Assembly: GCA_947564305.1 (NCBI GenBank)
Contig: CANOBT010000210.1
Span: 1 to 8,350 of the forward strand
Direction: 5' to 3'
DNA from: an uncultured Lachnospiraceae bacterium
Lineage (GTDB): Bacteria; Bacillota_A; Clostridia; Lachnospirales; Lachnospiraceae
Length of the DNA stretch: 8,350 nucleotides
The translations under genes were made by a program, and so were the position numbers. Shown here piece by piece: positions 1-7,100 of this stretch. Position 1 is the first letter of the stretch. Every line of letters begins with the position of its first letter. The notes beneath the pieces are model-generated. The model was not told the DNA's origin and ran no database searches. It worked only from the letters and a program-made list of their open reading frames with translations.

Positions 1-1404
1 GATATTGAGGGACAGATGTCTCTTTTTAATGAGACGGAATATTTTGCAGACCCCAGTGCAGAAGAACCAAAACTGGTTTACGTTGAAAAACATCTCCGCA
101 AAAGAAAATATACCGGCCGGCGCGAAGAACTGATCAAAGACCTTCCACACAGCAAAGTACTTCACACCATAGATGAAAGCGAACAAGTCTGCGAAAAATG
201 CGGAAGCTCCATGGTAAAGGTTGGAGAAGAATTCGTCCGTACCCAAGTACAGTTTATCCCTGCCAGCTTAAAAGTCATTGACCATTACCGGGAAACTTAT
301 GAGTGCAGAACCTGCCGGAAACAGGGAACACCATATATGGAAAAAGCACCGGTTCCCTGTCCGCCGGTCTTACATTCCCTTGCATCCGCATCCACAATCG
401 CATGGCTGATCCACCAGAAGTTTGAACTGGGCATCCCATTATACCGCCAGGAAAAAGAATGGGAAGCCCTGGGACTGAAGCTGAGCAGATCGACCATGTC
501 AAACTGGCTTCTGGCCGTCTTCCGGGACTGGCTTTCCCATGTGGTCGGCCGCCTGAAGCAGGAACTGCTGAAACAGGATTACCTGCATATCGATGAGACC
601 CACGTACAGGTGCTGAAAGAACCGGGGAGAAAAAATACATCGGATTCTTACATGTGGGTTTACTGCAGCATCAAAGATGCAGAGACTCCCATCCGGTATT
701 TCGAGTATCAGCCGGGACGGGGTGGAAAATATCCGGAAGCATTTCTGAAGGGCTATAACGGCTGCATCCATACCGATGCTTATTCCGGATACAATGGGAT
801 TTTGGGTGTAAAAAGATGTCTGTGTTATACCCATCTGCGCCGGACCTTTGTGGATGCGCTTCCTAAGGATGTCCATACCCCTGAAGCATCAAAATCTGCG
901 GAAGGGGTCTTTCGGCTGAATCAACTGTTTGACCTGGAGACGCAACTGGATGGTCTGCCTCCGGATCAAAAGAAAAAGGAGCGTCTCATCCGCGAGAAAC
1001 CACTTCTCGAGGCTTTTTGGTCATGGGCTGAAAAAAATGCTGCCTTAGAACTGCCAAAATCCAAACTGTCCAAAGCGTTTGATTACGCCTTAAATCATCG
1101 TCAGGAATTCTTTAATTATCTGGAAGACGGCCACTGTTCGATCAGCAATTCACTTGCTGAGAACTGCATCCGTCCATTTGTGATCGGCAGAAAGAACTGG
1201 CTGTTTGCAGGAAGTCCGAAGGGGGCATCCGCAAGTGCCGGGATCTATACATTGGTAGAGACGGCCAGGGCAAATGGTCTTGCACCAATGAAGTATCTGA
1301 AATATATCCTGTCAGACATGCCGGGGAGTGCCTTTCTCGAACATCCTGAATATTTGGATGATTATCTGCCGTGGAATCCCATAGCACAGGAACGGTGTCG
1401 ATAA
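1..1404 (+). CDS. tnpC: IS66-family transposase TnpC (5'-truncated by window edge)
   Basis: DDE transposase that catalyses DNA cleavage and strand transfer for its IS66 element. Numbering visible codons from base 1, the domains are: the end of the N-terminal helical region with the typical GQMSLFNE stretch (4-11); a zinc-finger-like segment with CxxC pairs at 64/67 and 102/105; the DDE core; and the short IS66 C-terminal domain ending near PWNPIAQ. Candidate catalytic residues are D198 (HIDETHVQVL), D259 (HTDAYSGY) and E387 (SLAENCIRPF), followed by the conserved RKNWLFAGS. The first ATG is at 16, but the five codons before it are open and read DIEGQ, which joins naturally to MSLFNE. IS66 TnpC proteins are usually just over 500 residues, against 467 visible here. 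The ATG at 16 is therefore internal and the real start is upstream of the window. There is no frameshift or stop in the visible part, so it may be functional. Confidence 0.95.
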   Translation, partial: DIEGQMSLFNETEYFADPSAEEPKLVYVEKHLRKRKYTGRREELIKDLPHSKVLHTIDESEQVCEKCGSSMVKVGEEFVRTQVQFIPASLKVIDHYRETYECRTCRKQGTPYMEKAPVPCPPVLHSLASASTIAWLIHQKFELGIPLYRQEKEWEALGLKLSRSTMSNWLLAVFRDWLSHVVGRLKQELLKQDYLHIDETHVQVLKEPGRKNTSDSYMWVYCSIKDAETPIRYFEYQPGRGGKYPEAFLKGYNGCIHTDAYSGYNGILGVKRCLCYTHLRRTFVDALPKDVHTPEASKSAEGVFRLNQLFDLETQLDGLPPDQKKKERLIREKPLLEAFWSWAEKNAALELPKSKLSKAFDYALNHRQEFFNYLEDGHCSISNSLAENCIRPFVIGRKNWLFAGSPKGASASAGIYTLVETARANGLAPMKYLKYILSDMPGSAFLEHPEYLDDYLPWNPIAQERCR

Positions 1405-1442
1405 CCACTGCCTTTTAGTATAGAGGTCCGGTGGTTATTTTT
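1401..1442 (+). terminator. Intrinsic terminator of tnpC
   Basis: ATAACCAC (1401-1408) pairs perfectly with GTGGTTAT (1431-1438). A possible inner pairing is CCT (1411-1413) with AGG (1424-1426). The run of five T at 1438-1442 follows directly. The TAA stop (1402-1404) is part of the upstream arm. It lies inside the insertion sequence, so it should limit read-through from the transposase gene toward jetA. Confidence 0.72.
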
Positions 1443-1457
1443 CTATCCACTATCTTA

Positions 1458-1469
1458 TTTGACGCTTAC
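1458..1469 (-). repeat. Right terminal inverted repeat of the IS66 element
   Basis: Read on the minus strand from 1469 inward, the sequence is GTAAGCGTCAAA. This fits the GTAAGCG-type tips known for IS66 elements, and it lies where expected, a few dozen bases after tnpC. The matching left repeat is outside the window, so only the tip is marked; how far the repeat extends inward cannot be judged. Confidence 0.75.
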
Positions 1470-1477
1470 GATGTATC
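1470..1477. repeat. Candidate 8-bp target-site duplication (right copy)
   Basis: IS66 elements usually duplicate 8 bp of target. If base 1469 is the true outer end, the right copy is GATGTATC. The left copy would lie before the window and cannot be verified here. Confidence 0.45.
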
Positions 1478-1525
1478 TCAGCCATTAGTTGTAAATATAT
1501 AATGTTTGTGTGAACGGCGTAAAAG

Positions 1526-1561
1526 AGCAGGTTATTGGTGATGACCTGCTTTCTTTTGTTT
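1526..1561 (+). terminator. Strong intrinsic terminator outside the IS
   Basis: AGCAGGTTAT (1526-1535) pairs with ATGACCTGCT (1541-1550) across a five-base loop, with one G-T wobble. The T-rich tract TTCTTTTGTTT (1551-1561) follows. It most likely ended a transcript from a gene upstream of the insertion point, which the IS66 element has now separated or disrupted. It also shields jetA from upstream transcription. Confidence 0.82.
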
Positions 1562-1587
1562 AAATGATATATGAAAGAATAAAAGTG

Positions 1588-1610
1588 AACTTGACACTAA
1601 TTTACCATCA
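1588..1610 (+). repeat. Direct repeat copy 1 (AACTTGACACTAA unit)
   Basis: This is a 23-base unit beginning AACTTGACACTAA. It matches the unit at 1620-1642 except at three positions (TT to CC after the shared 13 bases, and C to A near the end). The function is unknown; see the repeat-cluster finding. Confidence 0.7.
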
Positions 1611-1619
1611 ATTCACTAT

Positions 1620-1642
1620 AACTTGACACTAACCTACCATAA
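1620..1642 (+). repeat. Direct repeat copy 2 (AACTTGACACTAA unit)
   Basis: This is the second copy of the unit, starting 32 bases after the first and matching 20 of 23 positions. The 32-base period puts the two copies about three helical turns apart, on the same face of the DNA. Confidence 0.7.
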
Positions 1643-1690
1643 CCCCAACGAAGTTACGCGGTTTTCCGGGATTCTGGCTCAAAAAAGTTT

Positions 1691-1710
1691 GTGACATTAA
1701 CTTGACATAA
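1691..1710 (+). repeat. Two degenerate half-copies of the TTGACA repeat
   Basis: GTGACATTAA (1691-1700) is followed at once by CTTGACATAA (1701-1710), which with the preceding AA gives AACTTGACATAA. Both resemble the core TTGACACTAA of the copies at 1591 and 1623. They bring the cluster to four related sites in one orientation, at uneven spacing. Confidence 0.5.
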
Positions 1711-1928
1711 GAGGGGTATGGGGCGCTTTGTGTCGAGGATAGTCTGCCGGGGAAATGAGAAGGTTTATTGAGAATAGGCACTTTATTTTATGGTATATAG
1801 TGTAGAATAACGTGCTTAGTATGTGTTGATTGGATTCTATATAGGCATGTGGTAGGGATAAAACGAATAATAATTCATAAATTACATGGGAATTTTAAAA
1901 TGAAAAACAGAACTTATATTCGCGATTA

Positions 1929-1964
1929 ACTCTGATAAGAGTGGTTGCGTAAGCAATATTTTTT
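1929..1964 (+). other. Two adjacent short hairpins followed by a T run
   Basis: ACTCT-GATA-AGAGT (1929-1942) is followed by TTGC-GTAA-GCAA (1945-1956) and then ATTTTTT (1958-1964). The stems are only 5 and 4 bp, so this is at best a weak terminator or attenuator. The second hairpin overlaps the possible -35 box of a candidate jetA promoter, so it could equally be a protein-binding site or chance. Confidence 0.3.
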
Positions 1965-2004
1965 AGATATAATTGATTTGATAAGCTATAGTAGACTATA
2001 TAAT
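1945..2004 (+). promoter_or_regulatory. Candidate jet operon promoter region
   Basis: Two perfect TATAAT boxes occur in this AT-rich leader. The first, at 1968-1973, has TTGCGT (1945-1950, three of six consensus bases) 17 bases upstream. The second, at 1999-2004, has TTGATA (1978-1983, five of six) but only a 15-base spacer. Either could drive the jet operon. AT-rich sequence makes chance boxes likely, so the choice between them is open. Confidence 0.4.
1987..2000. promoter_or_regulatory. Putative operator dyad overlapping the -10 box
   Basis: TATAGT (1987-1992) and ACTATA (1995-2000) form a perfect 6-bp inverted repeat with a 2-bp centre. It overlaps the start of the second candidate -10 box (1999-2004). 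That position would suit a repressor, but the arms are short and AT-rich. Confidence 0.3.
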
Positions 2005-2024
2005 TGGCAATAAAGCAAGCTGGC

Positions 2025-2032
2025 AGGAAGGA
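2025..2032 (+). promoter_or_regulatory. jetA Shine-Dalgarno site with long spacer
   Basis: AGGAAGGA lies 15 bases before the ATG at 2048, longer than the usual 5-10. No ATG, GTG or TTG in the same frame lies closer to it, so the ATG at 2048 is kept. The protein it starts, MKTLFDILPADFF, fits the beginning expected for the family. Confidence 0.5.
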
Positions 2033-2047
2033 ATAATTATAATCGTC

Positions 2048-3427
2048 ATGAAAACCTTATTTGATATTCTACCGGCCGATTTTTTTAAGCCGCTGACAAG
2101 TAAATACCGGCAGGAGTATGCAGATTGTATTATGCGGCTTTTCAATGCCTTCAAACCGGAAATCTCCTATGGAGTGAATCGTGACATCGTAGTCAAAGAA
2201 TTGACGGACTACTTCGAAGCGGATGATGCAGAGATGAGTTTTGATGATGAAGTCTATGTATCCGATGCAAGGGAGAAGGCAAATGGAGTTATAGCCATAT
2301 TGAAGAAGTGTGGTTGGATAGAATACGAGCAGGAGATGAATCACCAGATTAATGTGATTTTGTGTGAATATGCGATTCCTGTGATTGATAGTATGAACCG
2401 CATTATTCGGGAGGAAGAGGCAGAGTATCAGGGAATCATCTCGCAGATTCATGCGAGTTTGCAGAACGAGGAATTGTACGGCAAACCTTATGAATTGATC
2501 ATTAAGGGGGTACAGGAGAATACAGAACGTCTTTTATCAGAGTTAAAGAAGCTGAACGCCAGCATTAAGCGGCACATGGATCAGCAGACGAATGATATGG
2601 ACGCGGAAGAAATCTTAGACCACTTCTTTGAGTATCACAAGAATATCGGATCAAAGGCATATCTGAGAATGAAGACCAGTGAGAATATTTCTTATTTTCG
2701 GACAGCAATCATAGAGCGGATTGGGCAGATAATGGAAAGTACAGAGATCATGGAACGGGCGATAGCGGGTTACATGGAGGTGGAGGAGACTGAGGATCAG
2801 GAGAAGGCATATGATGAGGTGATCTCCATGCTGATTGACATTAAGTCATCCTTCTATCGTCTGGATGATATCATAGATGAGATTGACAGAAAGCATGCGC
2901 GTTATATGCGCAGTGCGGTAATGCGGGCGCGGTTTTTGCTGGCAACTGGCAATAATCTGGAAGGGAAGCTATCCAGAATAATAGATTTTTATGTGCAGCA
3001 GATGAACAGTGGAGAGGAAGAATCCTTTGAGGGGTTGTTTTCCCTGTATCCGCAAAACTATATTTCACCGGAATCGATCCAGACAATTCCTGTTACTAAG
3101 AAAATGGATGCAATCAGTAGATTCTCCAATCAGGCGCAGCTGAGTGAGGCGGACAGGCTGCTGTATAAAGAAGCGTTAAGGAGAAAGAACCGAAGCCGTT
3201 TTTCCCGTAAGAATATCAATGAATATGTTATAAATTTATTAGGAGACAGGGATAAGATGCCGGTTACAGAGGTGCCGGTGGAATCTGTCAGGGATTTGAT
3301 TCGGATCATCTATATCAGCATTTATTCCGGTAATCGGTCCAATAATTATGAAATCAGCCGAAGCAGAAAACAAGTGGAGATACAGGGATATTCGTTGCCG
3401 TATTTTGACATTGTTAAAAAAAGATAG
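2048..3427 (+). CDS. jetA: Wadjet protein JetA (kleisin-like, DUF5716 family)
   Basis: Kleisin-type subunit (MukF/MksF-like) that should bridge the JetC heads and bind JetB in the cytoplasmic SMC complex. The 459-residue protein opens with FDILPADFFKPLTSKYR, followed by a predicted winged-helix region to about residue 100 (with CGWIEYE near 98). A long helical middle follows, with YQGIISQIHASL near 126, GSKAYLRMKTSENISYFRT near 200-220, and DDIIDEIDRKHARYMRSA near 275-290. The basic C-terminal part (RRKNRSRFSRKNINEY, then EIQGYSLPYFDIVKK) probably forms the second winged helix. These stretches match my memory of clostridial proteins annotated as JetA family/DUF5716. There is no signal peptide or membrane segment. 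It is first in the operon, after a leader with candidate promoters and a weakly placed ribosome binding site. The reading frame is intact. Confidence 0.9.
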   Translation: MKTLFDILPADFFKPLTSKYRQEYADCIMRLFNAFKPEISYGVNRDIVVKELTDYFEADDAEMSFDDEVYVSDAREKANGVIAILKKCGWIEYEQEMNHQINVILCEYAIPVIDSMNRIIREEEAEYQGIISQIHASLQNEELYGKPYELIIKGVQENTERLLSELKKLNASIKRHMDQQTNDMDAEEILDHFFEYHKNIGSKAYLRMKTSENISYFRTAIIERIGQIMESTEIMERAIAGYMEVEETEDQEKAYDEVISMLIDIKSSFYRLDDIIDEIDRKHARYMRSAVMRARFLLATGNNLEGKLSRIIDFYVQQMNSGEEESFEGLFSLYPQNYISPESIQTIPVTKKMDAISRFSNQAQLSEADRLLYKEALRRKNRSRFSRKNINEYVINLLGDRDKMPVTEVPVESVRDLIRIIYISIYSGNRSNNYEISRSRKQVEIQGYSLPYFDIVKKR

Positions 3428-3436
3428 AGCTATAAT
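3405..3436 (+). promoter_or_regulatory. Possible internal promoter before jetB
   Basis: A perfect TTGACA (3405-3410) lies in the last codons of jetA and a perfect TATAAT (3431-3436) just after its stop. The spacer is 20 bases, well above the optimal 17, so activity is doubtful. If active, it would give extra jetB, jetC and jetD relative to jetA. Confidence 0.3.
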
Positions 3437-3488
3437 ACATTTAAGATAATTTGAACACGATTTTGAAAATATATCTTCATGAAAGTAT

Positions 3489-3494
3489 AAAGGA
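3489..3494 (+). promoter_or_regulatory. jetB Shine-Dalgarno site that decides the start
   Basis: AAAGGA lies seven bases before the ATG at 3502. The alternative in-frame TTG at 3451 has only AT-rich sequence ahead of it and no Shine-Dalgarno match, so the ATG is chosen. Confidence 0.7.
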
Positions 3495-3501
3495 CATACA
3501 T

Positions 3502-4143
3502 ATGTTTGAAGAATTAATAGAATCTGCCGCACAGAAAGAGAAATTCCGTGCTGCGTCGAACAAACTGTTAAATCAGTGTTTTCTGCTACGGAAGCGGGAA
3601 GACACGAAGAAAGAATATGTTTTCGTAAGGCAGAATCGGGAATTGTTTATTCCGTTTTTTGACCTGCTGGGGTACGATCTGAAAATAAACGAGGATCAGG
3701 GAGTAATCGGCATTGTGAATCAGTTCGGAACGGGGAGACTGGCACTTGGCAAATATGAGAGTATCTTTCTGTTGATTCTCCGGATTCTATATGTGGAAAA
3801 GCGTAAGGAATTGGGAACTTTCACAGAGGAAGTGACGGTTCTCATGGAAGAAATCAGAGAGAAGTATGTGATGCTTAAGATCAAGGCGAAACCGATGCTG
3901 GACAAGGGGAATGAGCGGCATATGGCCAGTTTGTTTCGCAGATATAATCTGATTCGGAATCTGGACAATGATGTTAGCCGGCCGGATGCCCGAATTATTA
4001 TCTACCCATCAATTCTCATGGCGGTGACGGTGGAGGATATTAATGAATATTATACGATGACGGAACAGAAAATGCGGGAGTATTCCGGAGGGAACGCAAA
4101 TGGAGACTCAGAAGAAGATTATGACCAGAGTGCAGTTGATTAA
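3502..4143 (+). CDS. jetB: Wadjet protein JetB (MukE/KITE-like, DUF6063 family)
   Basis: Small winged-helix accessory subunit of the Wadjet SMC complex, expected to bind the JetA kleisin and contact DNA as MukE/MksE do. From the ATG at 3502 it has 213 residues: an N-terminal helical part (MFEELIESAAQKEKFRAAS), a strand-rich stretch with FVRQNRELFIPFFDLLGY, the helix ESIFLLILRILYVEKRKEL, and a C-terminal winged-helix-like part (LFRRYNLIRNLDNDVSRPDARIIIYPSI). It ends in an acidic tail (GDSEEDYDQ) encoded largely in the overlap with jetC. A longer form from the TTG at 3451 would add 17 residues but lacks a ribosome binding site. The last 44 bases overlap jetC in another frame, implying coupled translation. 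Identity rests mainly on position between jetA and jetC and on general resemblance to DUF6063; similarity within such families is low. Confidence 0.85.
   Translation: MFEELIESAAQKEKFRAASNKLLNQCFLLRKREDTKKEYVFVRQNRELFIPFFDLLGYDLKINEDQGVIGIVNQFGTGRLALGKYESIFLLILRILYVEKRKELGTFTEEVTVLMEEIREKYVMLKIKAKPMLDKGNERHMASLFRRYNLIRNLDNDVSRPDARIIIYPSILMAVTVEDINEYYTMTEQKMREYSGGNANGDSEEDYDQSAVD
4087..4092 (+). promoter_or_regulatory. jetC Shine-Dalgarno site inside jetB
   Basis: GGAGGG lies seven bases before the ATG at 4100, within the coding sequence of jetB. It favours this start over the next in-frame ATG at 4121 (M8, MTRVQLINW), which has a poorer purine stretch ahead of it. Confidence 0.75.
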
Positions 4144-7100
4144 CTGGCACTACTTTGAGAATGAGAGAATATCTTTTCATGGATCGACATTGATCAGTGG
4201 AGAAAATACTGCTGGGAAATCCACTATATTGGATGCTATACAGCTGGTACTGACAACGAACACACGCAGGTTCAACGTGGCGGCAAATGAGAAAGGAAAG
4301 AGAGATTTAAGGGGATATGTCCGCTGTAAGATTGGCAATGTGGGTGAGGCTTACCTTCGAAAGGGTGCAGTACCGGCTAATGTGGCACTGGAATTTTATG
4401 AGGAGAAGGGCGAGCGTTACTTTGTGCTGGGCGCGCATATGCTTTCCAGAGACGAGGAGAGTCCGGTTATAATCAGATGGTATATAGAGGAGTGCAGGCT
4501 GGAAGATCTTTCTTTCATGGCAGGAGAACGTGCCGCACTAGCAGAAGAATTTCGGGTAAAAAATAGGAAGATATCATATATCGACCAGAAAAATGCGGCA
4601 CAGGATCGGTTTAAACGACGTCTTGGAAATCTGGATGATAAGTTTTTTGACATTATTCCAAAATCTTTGGCGTTTAAGCCGATGGACAATGTGAAAGAGT
4701 TTATCAATAAATTTGTCTTGTCGGAAGAGCGGGTGGATGTAGCTTCCCTGCGGGAGAACATAGAGACACTGAGTGAGTTGGAGAATATATTGGATCGTTC
4801 AAGAAGGCAGAAGTGTGCACTGGAGAAAATTCTTGGCAAGTATGATGAGATAGAAGAGAAGGACAGAAGTATCCTTGTCAACGATATTCTGCTGAAAATT
4901 GCGAATCGGGATGCCGTGCATCTGGATGTGGAGAATCTGGAGAAAAAGATCCGGATCAAAAGTCAGTCTGTGGAGTCTAACCGCGGATTTCTGGAAGAAA
5001 TGGGGGAGCAGATCAAGGATCTGGAGAATCAGATTCTGGCGATCAGGGTAGACATAGAAGCGACGCATTCTAATGCTCTTTTGCAACAGGCCAGAAGCCG
5101 GATAGAAAAACTGGAAGGGGAAATCCGTCAGAAGAAGGAGGACGAAAAGAAGCTGCAGGAACAGGTACGCCTTTTGATGAATTATCTGAGAGATTTGGAA
5201 AGACTGGATTATAAGCCCGTGAAGCGCACACAGGCAGAACAGATAGGAGAGGCGGCGGATCGGGAGGAAAAGGCGAAGACGGTTGAGAAGCTGGAGGCTT
5301 TCGCTTCAAAGGAACAAAATGAAATTCAGAATACCTGGGCGATCCTTACTGCAGACATGAAGAGAATTTCCGAGGAAATAAGTGACTGTCAGGAACGTCT
5401 GAAGAAGCTGGAAAAGAGAGTGCTTCCCTATCCTGTATATGCGCAGAAACTGAAAGAGATGGTGGAGAAGGAGTTTGTACGCAAAGGGATCTCTTCTCCG
5501 GTCTATTTTCTTTCGGAATTGTTGGAAATCACAGATGTGAAGTGGACCAATGCCATAGAAGGGTATCTCAACACGCAGAAATTCTATCTGGTTGTGGAGC
5601 CGGAATATTATCATGCGGCGTTGGAGGTTTATGATAAAAACCGTAAGAACATACACACCGCAGGTATTATTAACAGTCGTAAACTTCCAACGGAGCAGGT
5701 GGCGGATCAGGATTCACTCGCCTATGTGGTGAAAAGCGATAACCGTTACGCCAGGGCATATACGAATTATGTATTGGGCAGGGTGAAGCGCTGCATAGAT
5801 GTCCATGAACTGGAACGTCATTCCATTGCCATGACGCCCGAATGTATGCTCTATCAGGGATATGTGGTCAGACATTTGAATCCAAGGGATTACGAGAATC
5901 CCTTTATCGGACAGTATGCTTACCGGACGCAGATAGAGAATGTAAAAAAAGAGATTGAGGAAAAGACGAGGAGGCGGAGCGGACTCAGGCAGGAAATTCA
6001 GCTGTATGCAGCGGTTCAGGAAAGTGCGCAGAAAGTAAATCTGGGTATCATGAAGTTGTACTTGTATGTGCCGGAAAGTTTGCAAAGTCTGCGGGAGCAG
6101 ATGATGTCAGCGAAGGCAGAGTTGAAGGATGCAGAGAGCGATCCCACTCTGATAGATCTAAATCTAAAATTGGGTGCTAAAAAGAAAGAGCTTGACGAAA
6201 ATACAAAAGAGAAAGACAGCCTCAACAGAGAAAACATTTGTCTGGAGAATCAGATTGATGCGCATAGAAATGAGATGCAGGAAAGAAAAAAGGAATATGA
6301 AATCCTGCGGACAGAACTGGAAGAACAGGCGGACAGGGATGGTGTAGTTTATAAAGAGGCGGAGGACAAGTACAGACAGAATCGAAAGAGCAAGAGCGCA
6401 CAGGTCATTGCAGTGAATTTTGCACCTCAGAGATCACAGCTTCTGCGTGAGCGGGAGGAACTGTTGGACGGCAGAACGGGTTTGAAAGGGCTGCAGATGA
6501 GATTCAATCAGGAATTTACTCTTGATTTTGTGATGGGACTTGCAAATATTTCGGAATATCGGGAGGCGTTGCAGAAGCTTAAGAGTGTGGAAATCGTGCG
6601 GTATGAGGAAAAATTGAAGCTTGCCCGGGAGGATTGTGAACAGATTTTCCGCAGTGATTTTCTCTCCAGAATGAAAGAAAATATTGAGAGTGCGAGAAAT
6701 GAGTTCCGCAGCCTGAACAAGGCATTGGACAGTATTTATTACGGAGACGACAGCTACCGGTTTAAGATCAGTTTTGATAAGAAAAAGGAGGGGCTGTACA
6801 GGATGATTATCTCAGAGAACAATTACGAGGGCATCAATCTCTGGACCAGCGCATTCGAGGAAGAATACAAGGAGGAAATGGCCGATCTTTTTGACAAGCT
6901 GATGGCGAAGGACGATAACGGGCAGAAGATTGTGGAGGAATACACAGATTATCGTTCTTATCTGGACTATGATATTGAAATTCATAAGCGGGACGGTTCG
7001 ATTCAGCGCTTTTCTGACATTTATGGAGAAAAAAGCGGCAGTGAGACGCAGGTGCCTTATTATGTTGCAATTGCAGCTTCTTTTTATCAATTATATCGAT

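Larger units (their letters stand above)
1..1469 (+). mobile_element. IS66-family insertion sequence, 3' part with right end
   Basis: The element is defined by an IS66-type TnpC transposase gene and, 65 bases after its stop codon, a terminus reading GTAAGCGTCAAA on the minus strand. IS66-family inverted repeats typically begin GTAAGCG, so base 1469 is taken as the outer right end. The left end, and the accessory genes tnpA and tnpB usual in this family, would lie before base 1. The opposite terminal repeat is therefore unseen, and the boundary rests on one end only. Confidence 0.82.
1470..2047. other. 578-base intergenic region between the IS66 end and jetA
   Basis: No open frame here has a credible start, ribosome binding site and length. 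The longest ATG frames with any support encode about 17 residues (from 1719) and 9 residues (from 1900). The region divides into three parts: a short post-insertion tail with a strong terminator (1470-1561); a segment with TTGACA direct repeats and a GC-richer core (1588-1735); and an AT-rich leader (about 1760-2047) with candidate promoter elements for the jet operon. No tRNA, riboswitch or CRISPR structure was recognised. Confidence 0.8.

Noticed and set aside
16..18. ATG at 16 as the real start of the transposase
   Set aside because: The preceding codons are open and encode DIEGQ, which continues into the conserved MSLFNE; IS66 TnpC has an additional N-terminal region that would be missing.
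1588..1710. A CRISPR-like array from the repeated AACTTGACACTAA units
   Set aside because: Only two good copies, a spacer of about 9 bases, then irregular degenerate copies; no cas genes and no regular spacer length.
1719..1772. A 17-codon open frame with a purine-rich stretch ahead (MGRFVSRIVC)
   Set aside because: The purine stretch is only about two bases from the ATG, the peptide is very short, and nothing recognisable is encoded.
1900..1929. A nine-codon leader peptide (MKNRTYIRD)
   Set aside because: It has no ribosome binding site and no attenuation-type codon run; it is probably chance in AT-rich DNA.
3451..3453. TTG at 3451 as the jetB start
   Set aside because: It has no Shine-Dalgarno sequence, while AAAGGA stands seven bases before the in-frame ATG at 3502.
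4417..4959. A 180-codon minus-strand open frame antisense to jetC, with other minus-strand frames over tnpC, jetA and jetC
   Set aside because: They lie opposite strongly supported genes, show no recognisable protein family, and fit third-position and coiled-coil codon bias giving open shadows.
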